From positions 3,683 to 67,682 of the forward strand of contig CAUTML010000003.1 of assembly GCA_963539845.1 (NCBI GenBank): a stretch of DNA of 64,000 bases, written 5' to 3'. The notes under the pieces were generated by a model. That model had not been told where the DNA came from and made no database searches. It was given only the letters and a program-made list of their open reading frames with translations. Made by a program: the position numbers and the translations under genes. The stretch's first letter is position 1, and the number at the start of each line of letters is the position of its first letter. Positions 17,619 to 28,000 of this stretch are shown one piece after another. This stretch comes from CAMUQR01 sp963539845 (lineage in GTDB: Bacteria; Patescibacteriota; Saccharimonadia; Saccharimonadales; Saccharimonadaceae).

Positions 17619-20468
17619 TTATCGTATGGCAAATTCGATAGTAAATAGTTTCTCGGTAATTACCCCGCCCTCTGAGGCTTGTTGTGCTAGAGCTATCTTA
17701 TCGGATATCTGTTCGTCCATACTGTCCTCGAGATCGTATTTCTCGCGGTTAAGCGTGCGGACTTTTTTGCGTAAGACTTGGACTTCGCTAGCGATTTTTA
17801 GACGAGAAGCGGCATTGCCAGCCTGGCGTTCTTGTTTTTGCAGGTCTCGGATCTTCGCTTCAATTTTATCGACTTTCATCTCGTATTCGACAATTTTGTC
17901 TTTGTATTGACGTTCGAGGAGGTCTTTTTTATCAAGATAAGCTTCGGTGTTGCGACTTTTAACTTCGGCTTGGCGCTCAGCCGCTTGTTGATCAAGAAAA
18001 GCTTTGAGAGATTGACTGACTTTTACTTCAATTGGTTTTATATCAGCAACAGACAAATCAAGTATTTTACGGCAAGTCTCCGTGTCAAGCAACACCCCGT
18101 CGTCTGTCTGCGCCGACGCCAAAATATAACTTTCACTCATATCCGACGAATCAATCTTCATCGGAAAAGTTACCTGCTCAACAACCATCGTGCCGTGCGT
18201 CCCGATTAGCTTTTTGACTTCTGCAGCCACGCGATCTGATCGACTGATGCTAAATGTCAGTTCTGCCGGAGATGTTGAAACATTTTTAGCCTCACGACGG
18301 ACATACTCAGCCAAAGTGTCGGCATATTTATATTGACGAGCGTGCGGTATACGTTCCGTTTTGTAAAAATATTTGCCAACTTCGATGTTTTGTTGGGGCG
18401 CGATTTTTAAATCAAAAATATGCTCATTTTCAAACGACACATTATCGCGCAAAACATAACGCGTCAACCCCATAAATAATCGTTCAAAACGCGTAAAAGC
18501 CTCTTCAGCCTGTTCGTCATAGCGACGGAATCGATCTTGCACATGAGGATCAAGCCCCTCAAAAATCCGAGCCCGAGCCGACCGTTGTTCATTGTCAATT
18601 TCGGATTTAAATTCTTTTTGCAATTGCTCAAAACGACGATTAATTTCGTTATTTGTGCGACAAGTATTTAAAATTTCACTAATTTTCTTTTCAAAATCTA
18701 AGCCATTTTCAATCGCACCAAGCACGTCATTACTGGCGCCAAAAGTACTTTTAAACAAATTAAATTTATTGGTCAAAAGTTCCAAAATTCGTTGCTCAGC
18801 TATGTTGCCTTCGTTGCTAAAATTGACTACCACGACATCATATTTTTGCCCCATGCGATGAACACGTCCAATGCGCTGTTCGACACGTTGCGGATTCCAC
18901 GGCAAGTCGTAATTAATCAGCAAAGAACAAAATTGCAAGTTAATACCCTCGCTAGCTGCCTCGGTAGCAATCATAATTTGCGTGTCGTCGTCTTTGAACC
19001 TGTCAATCAGCGCCTTACGTCGATCAGCCGATTCGATGCCAGTAACCACATCAGAATCTTGATTATCTATCAACCACTGACGATAAATTGCAGTGCTTTC
19101 TGGCGAATTATTCTGCCCATTAAATAAAATAATTTTGCCGTCAAAACCTTGTTTTTTTAAGGTTTGGGCAATGTAATTTTGAGTTAGGGTTGATTCGGTA
19201 AAAATAATGGCTTTGCGAGCAGCTTTTGATTCCAACGCATTAAAACCGACATTGATGGCTTCGACTAGCTTTTCAGCCTTGACATTCTCCTTGATTGAAT
19301 CGGCAAAGTCGGCGTATGATTTTAACTCTTCTATTTCAGCTAAAAACTCGGCACGTTCTTTGGCAGACTCAATTATATAATCATCATAAGCACCAGCTTC
19401 CTCGAACGCCTCAATTTCTTCCTCGCTCAAGTCATCCAACTCATTGATTAAACCACCGCGATTATCACGCACTTTACCCAGAGCATATTCCTCTTCCATA
19501 CGCCGTACAATATTCCGAAGCGTACTAGCCACAGCAAAAGTTGACGAACCAAGACGTTTACGAAGAATTAGAGCTGATAAATGACGCTGAGAAGAAGCAA
19601 AAGCATACAATTTATCACGGTGAAGGTAGTTATCTACCAACTCATACAGCCTCTGTTCGTCGCCGGACGGTTCAAAACAAACAGTTTTAGCAATGCGATT
19701 AGTGTATTTAATGTATTTCTTAGCTTCTGAACGCAAAGTGCGCTTAGCGATTTTGCTCATACGCGAACGGAGTTCATCAAGCGCAAATGGATGATTCGAC
19801 TTGATATAACGCTGGCGAAAAACATCAAGTTTATAAAAATATTTAGGATCAACAACTGACACTAAACCATATAATTCTTCGAGTCTATTTTGCAGAGGCG
19901 TGGCTGTCAAAAGGAGTGATTTTTCGGAACCTTTGGCGATATCAGAAACCGCACTAGCGATGCCCTTTTGGTTGTTGTAAAAATTCCTTAACTTATGCGC
20001 CTCATCCAGAACTAGCAAATTCCAGCTGTTTGAAAGTTTTAGTGAATGACGATTGGCAAATTCATAAGAACAAATATAAATGCCGTCCTTATCGATGGCT
20101 TTTTTTGTTTTAATCCACTTCGCGTCAATAACAGTTGCTGGCAGATTAAATTTTTCTTGCAACTCTTGTGCCCACTGCTGACGTAAACTTGACGGTGTGA
20201 TAATTAAAATCTTTCGTTTGCGTTCTGAATAGTATTGCATGATAACAATACCCGCTTCGATAGTTTTACCGAGACCAACTTCATCCGCCAAGATAATACC
20301 ACGAGCTGTTGGCGAGTTTAATGCAAATAGTGCCGCATCGATTTGATGTGGTGTTGGGATAATTTGAGCGTCAAACATCAAGCCAGATAATTTAGCAACG
20401 TCGTCATTAGCATAGACTCGTTCGAGTTCATGCACGACATACTTGGCTTGATAATTAGAAGATATCAT
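17619..20468 (-). CDS. SNF2-family (RapA/HepA-like) DEAH helicase
   Basis: A 949-residue superfamily 2 ATPase that probably translocates on double-stranded DNA or remodels protein-DNA complexes. Motif I is ADEVGLGKTIEAG, motif II VLDEAHKLRN, motif III LLTATPLQN, motif V ATEAASEGINLQF, and motif VI QRVEQRIGRVHRMGQ. From about residue 600 the sequence turns charged and helical, and it ends with a long coiled coil (about 840-930). Related helicases are common in defence islands (DISARM, type I-like and orphan systems), and the neighbours support a defence role, although no specific system is matched. The mRNA is probably leaderless (TATAAT six bases before ATG). Confidence 0.88.
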   Translation of the reverse strand: MISSNYQAKYVVHELERVYANDDVAKLSGLMFDAQIIPTPHQIDAALFALNSPTARGIILADEVGLGKTIEAGIVIMQYYSERKRKILIITPSSLRQQWAQELQEKFNLPATVIDAKWIKTKKAIDKDGIYICSYEFANRHSLKLSNSWNLLVLDEAHKLRNFYNNQKGIASAVSDIAKGSEKSLLLTATPLQNRLEELYGLVSVVDPKYFYKLDVFRQRYIKSNHPFALDELRSRMSKIAKRTLRSEAKKYIKYTNRIAKTVCFEPSGDEQRLYELVDNYLHRDKLYAFASSQRHLSALILRKRLGSSTFAVASTLRNIVRRMEEEYALGKVRDNRGGLINELDDLSEEEIEAFEEAGAYDDYIIESAKERAEFLAEIEELKSYADFADSIKENVKAEKLVEAINVGFNALESKAARKAIIFTESTLTQNYIAQTLKKQGFDGKIILFNGQNNSPESTAIYRQWLIDNQDSDVVTGIESADRRKALIDRFKDDDTQIMIATEAASEGINLQFCSLLINYDLPWNPQRVEQRIGRVHRMGQKYDVVVVNFSNEGNIAEQRILELLTNKFNLFKSTFGASNDVLGAIENGLDFEKKISEILNTCRTNNEINRRFEQLQKEFKSEIDNEQRSARARIFEGLDPHVQDRFRRYDEQAEEAFTRFERLFMGLTRYVLRDNVSFENEHIFDLKIAPQQNIEVGKYFYKTERIPHARQYKYADTLAEYVRREAKNVSTSPAELTFSISRSDRVAAEVKKLIGTHGTMVVEQVTFPMKIDSSDMSESYILASAQTDDGVLLDTETCRKILDLSVADIKPIEVKVSQSLKAFLDQQAAERQAEVKSRNTEAYLDKKDLLERQYKDKIVEYEMKVDKIEAKIRDLQKQERQAGNAASRLKIASEVQVLRKKVRTLNREKYDLEDSMDEQISDKIALAQQASEGGVITEKLFTIEFAIR

Positions 20469-20474
20469 GGTGTT

Positions 20475-20480
20475 ATTATA
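20475..20480 (-). promoter_or_regulatory. -10 box of the SNF2 helicase gene, leaderless spacing
   Basis: TATAAT on the minus strand, six bases before the ATG at 20468. No clear -35 box and no Shine-Dalgarno site. Confidence 0.45.
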
Positions 20481-20570
20481 GCATATTTTATAAAACCGAT
20501 TTTCGCTCCGATCTTAGCCTCGCAACCAAAAACTGAAAATACTCAGGATACTTTGCTTCTAGCGACTAAG

Positions 20571-22097
20571 CTAATACAATAGCTCAATATCAGCACCGAG
20601 GGAATTCAGACGGCGGGCAAAATCCTCATACCCGCGGTTAATCGAATAAACATTGCGCAAAATCGACTCACCTTTGGCCGCCAACATGCCAAGCATGATC
20701 ACCACCGCTGGTCGCAAAGCTGGCGGGGTAACAATCTCAGCTGGACGAAATTCACTGACGCCCTCGATATAAATACGATGCGGATCGAGCAGCTGATTAC
20801 GCACATTTAATTTTGACAATTCGGTTAAATAAATTGCCCGATTTTCATACACCCAATCATGAATCAAAGTTCGCCCTTGCGCTTTAGCGGCAATAATCGC
20901 AAAAAACGGCAAATTGTCGATGTTCAGACCAGGAAACGGCATCGGATGAATTTTATCAATCGGCGCCACTAACTTCGATTTATAAAGCTTAATATCGACC
21001 AATTTAGTTTGACCATTGCGCGATAAATAAACCGCTGATTGGTCAAATTTTAACCCCATCGCCCGCAAGGTTTCTAATTCAATTTCCAAAAATTCAATCG
21101 GCGCCCGACGAATTTCAATCTCCGAATCAGTCACAATGCCGGCCGCAATAAAACTCATCGCCTCAATCGGATCTTCGCTGATTTCGTATTCCACATCTTG
21201 ATTGATATTAGCCTTACCATAGACCGTCAAACGAGTCGTGCCAACACCATCAATTCGCACCCCTAACTTTTGCAAATAAAAACACACATCTTGCACCATG
21301 TAGTTTGGGCTAGCATTGTGAATATGAGTAATCGCGTCTTTCGAAGCAGCCGCAAACAGAATATTTTCGGTCACGGTATCGCCCCGCTCAGTCATCACGA
21401 TGGTTTTTTCCGCTATTTGTGAATCGGTGACGGTCGCTTGATAAAAATCGTTTTTAGTCTCAATCGCCAGACCAAACTCGCGCAATCCCGCCAAATGTGG
21501 CTCGACTGTACGTTTACCGAGGTTACAACCACCAGCGTAGGGCATTTTAAATTTCGGATAGCTATTCATAATCGAGCCCATCATCATCAGTACACTGCGA
21601 GTGCGTTTGGCGGCCACCACATCCATCTCGTCAAGTTTAAGCTTCATCGGCGGAGTAATTTCCAGGTCAGCACCGCCATTAATCCAGCGCAGTTTTACAC
21701 CAATGCTCTCGAGCACCTCAACAATACGATTGACTTCTTCGATATGAGGCACATTTTTGAGTGTGGTGCGACCTTTATTGATCAAACAACCGCACAACAG
21801 CCCCACAGCGGCGTTTTTTGATGAGCGAATTTCGATTGCGCCCGTTAATTCTCGACCGCCGTTAATTTTAAAATGAACCGTGCCTTTTTTGTTAAAAGCC
21901 AGTAGTTCCACATGCAAAGCTTCGGAGATTTTTTCAATCATCTCAATACTTAAGTTTTGATTGCCGTTTTCGATGCGGTTAACGGCTGACTGCGAAGTGC
22001 CGATTTTTTTAGCTAATTCGGCCTGAGTCATCTGACGCCAAGCGCGAGTTTGACCGATCAGCTCTCCGATTTTAAGTTTATAATTTGACGATTCCAT
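20571..22097 (-). CDS. murA: UDP-GlcNAc 1-carboxyvinyltransferase with N-terminal Cro/CI HTH domain
   Basis: First committed enzyme of peptidoglycan synthesis, which adds enolpyruvyl to UDP-GlcNAc. The MurA body (about residues 72-508) keeps the SSKNAA lysine motif, the active-site loop GGCNLGKRTVEPH with Cys at 191, and an ENRAIYLTEL segment matching the conserved Arg region. Residues 7-62 are a clear XRE-type HTH (MTQAELAKKIGTSQSAVNRIENG). The fusion is continuous in one frame with no frameshift. GGAG before the ATG supports the start. An inverted repeat in the leader could be the HTH target. The fusion suggests that the enzyme represses its own gene. Confidence 0.93.
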   Translation of the reverse strand: MESSNYKLKIGELIGQTRAWRQMTQAELAKKIGTSQSAVNRIENGNQNLSIEMIEKISEALHVELLAFNKKGTVHFKINGGRELTGAIEIRSSKNAAVGLLCGCLINKGRTTLKNVPHIEEVNRIVEVLESIGVKLRWINGGADLEITPPMKLKLDEMDVVAAKRTRSVLMMMGSIMNSYPKFKMPYAGGCNLGKRTVEPHLAGLREFGLAIETKNDFYQATVTDSQIAEKTIVMTERGDTVTENILFAAASKDAITHIHNASPNYMVQDVCFYLQKLGVRIDGVGTTRLTVYGKANINQDVEYEISEDPIEAMSFIAAGIVTDSEIEIRRAPIEFLEIELETLRAMGLKFDQSAVYLSRNGQTKLVDIKLYKSKLVAPIDKIHPMPFPGLNIDNLPFFAIIAAKAQGRTLIHDWVYENRAIYLTELSKLNVRNQLLDPHRIYIEGVSEFRPAEIVTPPALRPAVVIMLGMLAAKGESILRNVYSINRGYEDFARRLNSLGADIELLY

Positions 22098-22121
22098 ATC
22101 ATATTCTCCGTTTTAAATAAA

Positions 22122-22156
22122 ATATCACTACTGAGATAATATACCCACGGTGATAT
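22122..22156. promoter_or_regulatory. Inverted repeat in the murA leader, possible operator
   Basis: ATATCAC (22122-22128) and GTGATAT (22150-22156) are perfect reverse complements 21 bases apart, between the murA promoter and its Shine-Dalgarno site. The fused HTH domain makes autoregulation plausible. Confidence 0.4.
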
Positions 22157-22172
22157 ATTAAGCCATAAATCC

Positions 22173-22201
22173 ATTATAGCGAAATCAATCGCAAAGCGCA
22201 A
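22173..22201 (-). promoter_or_regulatory. Promoter of HTH-murA (TTGCGC-N17-TATAAT)
   Basis: -35 TTGCGC (22201-22196), 17-base spacer, -10 TATAAT (22178-22173), directly after the Clp-like gene's stop. It gives a leader of about 70 bases. Confidence 0.7.
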
Positions 22202-22208
22202 GCTTCTT

Positions 22209-24611
22209 TTAAGGCTCAAGCACTGCCTGCAAATCAGCCAGCGAAATCTCAATCACCCGCTGATCGGTCACCTCACCAGCAATAATTGATTTTGCCACGA
22301 TATTTTCAACTGATTTTTGAATAATCCGACGCATCGGACGAGCGCCCAATTGTGGGTCATAACCCTCATCGACCAGATAGTTTTTGGCTTCGTCACTGAC
22401 TGAAACCTGAATTTTTTGATGGGTGAGGTTTTTGTTAAGACTAGCTAAAATCAAATCAACAATTTGGAGCAATTCGGGCTTGTCTAATGGTTTAAAAATC
22501 ACAATTTCATCAAAACGGTTCAAAAATTCCGGTCGGAACTGATGCGATTGAATTAAATTGTTGATAAATTCTTGCTCAAAATCGTTAATTTTAATACCAC
22601 GGCTGATATAATCTTGAATCTCCAACGCCCCTGCATTAGACGTGGCAATGATAATCGCATCGCGAAAACTAACGGCTTTGTTGTCCTCATCGCGCAAAAT
22701 ACCCTCATCCAACACCTGCAGTAAAGTCGTCAGCACCGCAGGATGGGCTTTCTCAATTTCATCGAGCAAAATCACCGAAAACGGCTTAGTCATCACTTGC
22801 GCCGTCAAACTATGCGGATTTTTGGCGCCACTCTCAATCAACCGTGCCACGTCATCAATTGTCACAAATTCGTTCAAATCTACTCGAATCAGGTTGTCTT
22901 CACCGTTGAAATAAACCTCGCTCAACGCCTTAGCTAGTTCAGTTTTACCAACACCGGTTGGACCAAGGAATAAAAAAGTGCCGATTGGGCGATTCTGGTT
23001 ACGCACGCCAGCCCGAGCTCGTCGCAAAGCATCGCTCACCACCTGTACCGCTCGTACTTGGTTGATCATTCGCTCATGAATCAATTTTTCCAGATCTAAT
23101 AATTTCTGACGCTCATCAGCTTGCGAAACAGCGGAAATTTTGACACCAATCGTTTTTTCTAGTGCCTGTTGGACTGACACGAACCGCACCAGACCTTGCT
23201 CATGATAGCTAGCCGCCGATTCTAGCAATTTAATCGCCTGACCAGGCATTGCTACATCATGGGTATAGCGACTACTAAGCCGATAAGCTTCTTTCAGCGC
23301 CTGGTACATAAAAATCACCTCAAGGCGCGACTCCATCGCCACCACTTTATCCTGCAAAATTAGCATAGTATCGGCTTGCGAAGTTGGCGCCACCATAATT
23401 TTGTTTAAAGCGTTCGCCAAACCCGGTGTGCGCTGAGTGATTTGCAAAAAATGTTGTTCGTTCATCGTTAAAATCATTCGCAAATTGCCAGCTTCGAGAA
23501 TTGGCAACAGCACATTAGTTAAATCAACCGAACCAGTTCCCTCTTCAAAAAACAATTCAGCATTATCTAAACATACAATAATATTTTTTGCTTGATAGGC
23601 TTCGCCCAGAATCTGCGCCACCAGCCCCTCGAGCTGACCGCGATCTGGCGCAGACGCCACCAAGCTACTAGCGTCCAAAACAATCACCTGCCGAAAACGC
23701 AAATTATCCGCCACTTTTGTGCTGGCGTCCATCAATCGCTCCGCAAAACCCTGGACAATATTGGTTTTGCCAACGCCATACGGACCGACCAAAGCGACAT
23801 TTTGCCGACCACCACCCGCAAAAGTTTCAAGCATATGATTAATTATATCCTGATGGGCCGGAATCTTGGCCGAAATCAACCGCCGACCCGATAACGCCTC
23901 CGAAATATTATGCCCAAACCGACGCAATAGCGGAATATAGCCAAACGACCAATCGCGAGCAATTCCCCCAGTTTTAACAAATTGACCAGCCTGATTTTTT
24001 AAAGCGTGCAAATAATCATGCCACCTGACGCCCTGCAACAAATCATCATAATCCAACTGAATCTGCGCCAAAATTCCCTGATGGGCCGGAAAATTCTTAA
24101 TAATTGCCAGCGCCAAACAACCACCCGAAATCGTTCGCGAACCAGTGCGTTCACGAATCGCAATAGCATCACGCCAAATTTGCTCAGTGTCGGCGGAATT
24201 TTTGGAAGCAATTTCTTGAAAGAACTTTACGCCCGTGCCAAACCGCAAGCCGATAAAAATCCCGCTCGAAGTTGTCCCTACAATGGTCGCAATATCATAG
24301 GGCGACGGGTGATCCGGCAACCGCCCCAGCACACTGCTCGACAAGACGTCGTCAACCGTTTGTTTGTCATTGTCGATAATTTCCAAGCGGTAGAGATTAT
24401 AGCGCCACCACTGATAAACCATCGCTGGCGTACTAGCCAAACCCAGCACCAACCAACCCAGTGATTCTTTCATAAGCACCAAACTAGCGCCCGAAATCAC
24501 CAGCCCAACCGTCATAACTTTTAGCATCAAACGCCAGACTGGGCTGATACCCACCGTCAAACGAGCTTTGCACGAACGCAATGATTGATAATTAAAACGC
24601 GGTTCAATCAT
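22209..24611 (-). CDS. Membrane-tethered Clp-family double AAA+ ATPase
   Basis: About 800 residues. Two hydrophobic segments lie near residues 30-80 (LMLKVMTVGLVISGASLVLM, LGWLVLGLASTPAMVYQW). A degenerate Clp N-domain-like helical region follows, then AAA module 1 (Walker A GPYGVGKTN) and AAA module 2 (Walker A GPTGVGKTE, Walker B ILLDEIEKAHP, and a C-terminal ClpB/ClpC D2-small-domain sequence GYDPQLGARPMRRIIQ). It resembles ClpC/ClpB ATPases that unfold proteins, here anchored to the membrane. No ClpP is in the window. The ATG at 24611 overlaps the previous stop (ATGA) and has a GGGGG site. Confidence 0.88.
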   Translation of the reverse strand: MIEPRFNYQSLRSCKARLTVGISPVWRLMLKVMTVGLVISGASLVLMKESLGWLVLGLASTPAMVYQWWRYNLYRLEIIDNDKQTVDDVLSSSVLGRLPDHPSPYDIATIVGTTSSGIFIGLRFGTGVKFFQEIASKNSADTEQIWRDAIAIRERTGSRTISGGCLALAIIKNFPAHQGILAQIQLDYDDLLQGVRWHDYLHALKNQAGQFVKTGGIARDWSFGYIPLLRRFGHNISEALSGRRLISAKIPAHQDIINHMLETFAGGGRQNVALVGPYGVGKTNIVQGFAERLMDASTKVADNLRFRQVIVLDASSLVASAPDRGQLEGLVAQILGEAYQAKNIIVCLDNAELFFEEGTGSVDLTNVLLPILEAGNLRMILTMNEQHFLQITQRTPGLANALNKIMVAPTSQADTMLILQDKVVAMESRLEVIFMYQALKEAYRLSSRYTHDVAMPGQAIKLLESAASYHEQGLVRFVSVQQALEKTIGVKISAVSQADERQKLLDLEKLIHERMINQVRAVQVVSDALRRARAGVRNQNRPIGTFLFLGPTGVGKTELAKALSEVYFNGEDNLIRVDLNEFVTIDDVARLIESGAKNPHSLTAQVMTKPFSVILLDEIEKAHPAVLTTLLQVLDEGILRDEDNKAVSFRDAIIIATSNAGALEIQDYISRGIKINDFEQEFINNLIQSHQFRPEFLNRFDEIVIFKPLDKPELLQIVDLILASLNKNLTHQKIQVSVSDEAKNYLVDEGYDPQLGARPMRRIIQKSVENIVAKSIIAGEVTDQRVIEISLADLQAVLEP

Positions 24612-24985
24612 AAAGTAACCCCCATCGCCAGCAAAACTGCCCCAATTATTGGCAATAGTGGCGCGCTCAACCACAAGGCAATTTTTAACAAATCAATCGT
24701 TATTGTTGTAAAAATCACAATGATAGCAAAAATCAACACCGTCGAACGAATTAGTCCACCAATGAAGCGAGCAATTAATTTGTCCAGACTGGCGCGAATT
24801 TTATCGTCAAGAGTTTGACCGCCAGCCGAATAGGAATCGATCAACCGAAACGGCGTGAATAAGGTCTTAATTAGCAATCCCACCGAGAAAAAATCAGTAA
24901 TTTTAGCCAATTGCAGTCCCAACCGTTTCAAAAAGCCGTTGAAACCATCAACATACCACCAGCTAATAAAATCGACAAATAGCAT
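24608..24985 (-). CDS. Small membrane protein coupled to the Clp-like ATPase
   Basis: 125 residues, unrecognised. It has an amphipathic N-terminal third, a central charged stretch (TLDDKIRASLDKLIARF) and two strongly hydrophobic segments (about 85-105 and 107-124). Its stop overlaps the ATPase start by four bases, so the two are made together and the proteins may form one membrane complex. TATAAT lies six bases before the ATG, which implies a leaderless transcript. Confidence 0.7.
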   Translation of the reverse strand: MLFVDFISWWYVDGFNGFLKRLGLQLAKITDFFSVGLLIKTLFTPFRLIDSYSAGGQTLDDKIRASLDKLIARFIGGLIRSTVLIFAIIVIFTTITIDLLKIALWLSAPLLPIIGAVLLAMGVTL

Positions 24986-25038
24986 AAGCTTATTATAGCA
25001 AATTCACTACCTACTCGCCAGTTTAATAAAATTGCCAT

Positions 25039-25075
25039 TAAAATAGCCCGCTCGTTATTTGAGTGGGCTATTTTA
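25039..25075. terminator. Terminator after the surface protein gene
   Basis: TAAAATAGCCCGCTC pairs with GAGTGGGCTATTTTA (15 positions, one G-T type mismatch) around seven bases, 15 bases past the stop codon. Confidence 0.8.
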
Positions 25076-25089
25076 TGGGTTAACTTAGC

Positions 25090-28000
25090 TTATTGGCGTT
25101 TAAATTTTTTAGCAACAACAGCAATGGCGGTTGCTGGCAAGCCCACCAAGGCGGTTAATAATCCAACATTAGCTTGTTTTTGGTAACCGGAGTTTGGTGA
25201 TTTTGGATACTTAGCTTCAACTTCAGCTTTGCGTTTGTTGTAAACAGTTTTAACGACATTGAGTTTGTTGCGCAATTCAGCTTTTTTGACTGGTTCGTCA
25301 ACTTGATCAAATAATCGTTCTAACGACGCGATATCGATATTTAACAACTGGTTATCAGGCAAAGTCGGCAACTTATCGATTTCTTGTTGAGCCTTTTGCA
25401 AAGCTTCGTCCATCGCCTGTTGCGCTTGAGTTTCTTGCAAAACCGCTTCCGGTTTAGCGTTACGCAAAGCTAGAACAGCGTTACGAACCTCAGCGACGGT
25501 TGGGTTAGGGTTATCACGGGTTGCTCGACCATTTTCCAAAGCACGACGGAAACCGCTTTTGCCCTTGAGATATTCTGGTTCCGCTTCGGCGTCAGCTAGA
25601 GCATTTTCTAAATCAGTTTTATCCGCTCGTAAGTTATCAATCGCTTGTTGCAATGCTTGACGAGCTGCCTCAATTTGAGCGGAGCTAGCTTGATTATCAT
25701 CACGAACAGTGATCGCCCCGTTAATTTTCGGCGTCAAAGCGTTTTTAGTCGCGTCCGTCATACCATCAACCGTATCAGGATCTTGCGCTTTTGCGATCAA
25801 ATCACGCAGAGCTTGTTTTTGGTTAGTCAATTTTTGCTTTAGATTGTCTAGTTTAGCTTGTAATTCAGCTTTTTTAATAGCGTCTTTAACGTCGTTGATC
25901 TTGGTTTGCGCAGTAGCGATTGTAGCTGGCGATAAATTAGTTGCAGTTTGATCTATCTGCTGTTGAGCCTGATCTTGTCGAGTTTGCTCAGCTTGTTTAG
26001 CATTGCGAATAGCATTCTTTAGTCCAGACACCGCTTGTTGGACCTCAGTTTTTGTAGGTGACGGCAGAGCCTTCACTCGGTCGGCTTCAGTTTTAGCAGT
26101 TACAACCGATGGGTCGGTTTGAATATAATTTGGCAAAGTAGCATGTTCAGCAATGGTTTGATCGAGAGCAGCCATATCAACTTCTAGCTGAGTAATTGCC
26201 TGATCGAGATTAGCATGAGCCGTTTCGATCATCTGCTGTGGGGTTTTGTCAGTTAGTGCATTTTTAGCTTGCGCAATTGCCTGTTGCAAACGCGCCACCG
26301 ACTCGGCAGTCATCGCATCGGTAACAGCTGGGTTTTCAGCAGTTGTGATCTTATTTTGCAAAGCAGTTTTAGCGTTGTCATAAGCTTGTTGAGCAGCCTG
26401 CAAGCGAATAGTCAGTGCGTTTTTGACACTAATATCTTTGACGGTGTTGATCTTAGCTTCAGCTTGATCAAAAACGTAAACTGTTTTATCAGTCTCGGCT
26501 TTGGTCAGCAATGCGATAGCTTCTGTCTGGCGATCTTGTTCAGCCTGACGCGCCGCCCGTAATGCATCGGTTAATTCTCGCACCGCTTTTTTGACTTCTG
26601 CTACAGTTGGATTTGGTAAATTTTTAACGCGTTCAGCTTCAGCTTTTTTAGCCATCACTTCGGCATCATTTTTAATATAGTCTGGCTCAGCTGACACTGA
26701 ATTTATCAATGTTTCAAGTTCAGTCTTATCAGCCCGCAGATTGTTAATCGCGGTTTGCAAATCATTAATCGCCGTCTCTAGCGCCTCCTGAGAAGTGTTA
26801 GCGTTGGTGCTGGTAGTTTCAGCGTTTTGAATGGCGGTTTGCAGTTGAGCCACAGTCACACCAGACATGCCCTCAGTAATTTGTGGTTTTTTAGCGTTAG
26901 TAATTAACTCACCCAAGGCGTTTTTCTGATCATTGTAAGATTTTTCAACCACCTGAAGTCTTTTCAACAGTGCATTGCGCTTGGTGCCATCTTTGATAGC
27001 ATTGATCTTGGTCTTAACGTCTTGAATGGCATTTGGGGTGCGATTTGCTTTTTTGTCATTACCTTCAATCTGCTTCAAAGCATTGGTTGCTTCTGTCTGA
27101 CGGTTGGCTTCAGCTCGCTCAGCATTGTTCAAGGCATTGATCAAATTATTAGTTGCCGTATCAACCGCTTCCGGAGTTTTATTTGGGTCATTATTGGTAG
27201 CGCTAGCCTCTTGCAAAGCAGTCTTGACTGTTGGTTCGTCTCGAATATAATCTGGCGCATTATTGTATCTATTTACCGCTTCAACTAGCTTCCGAGTGTC
27301 AACTTCCAATTTTCGGATCGCGTCAGTAAGTTCAGCCAACGCTTGATCGATTTGCGCCTGAGTGGCGTCATTTTGAGCGATAATTGTCTCAGCGTTTTGC
27401 TTCTTCTTAGCAACCTTTTCTTTAGTTAGAGCCGTATAAGCCTTAGTCAACTCAGTAGTAGCCTCGTTGACTACCTGTTGTAAATCATCAGCATCGGTAA
27501 TTTCTACCTGACGAGTCACTGTAGCAACGTTATTGTTGTTGTCAGTAGCGGTGTAAGTGATAGTGTAATCACCTTTAGCCGGATTAGTCACGTCCAAGCC
27601 TTGAGTAGCTGCATCGTTGGTTAAGCTGTCCAAACCAGAACCACCCTCGTTGTCTTCAGCTGTCACGTCGTTTAGGTTAATAGTAACCCCCTTACGCGAA
27701 ACAATCTTAGCCGGTTGAGCCGGGGTAATAGTTGGCGCTACATCTTCTTTTAAAATATTGTAAGTAATCTTAAATTTCTGGCCGTGGAACTGTTGATTAA
27801 CCATATTACCATGAGTAAATTGTGTGTCCCAGGTAGTCTCTAATGATTTTCCGTCACCAAAGTCACTATCTGCAAAATTTTTAACTATCAGCTTAATATG
27901 ATTACCATTCGGATTAAGCGTGCCGTCAGCGTTGGCATTTTTAATTTTAGCCGTTTCGTTAACTGGCACGGTTTTACCATCAGGAGTCTTTAGCGGATTT

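Noticed and set aside
8815..20468. A DISARM or BREX system
   Set aside because: No DrmA/DrmB, BrxC/PglX/PglZ or Lon-like genes are seen. Mod and Res have standard type III features.
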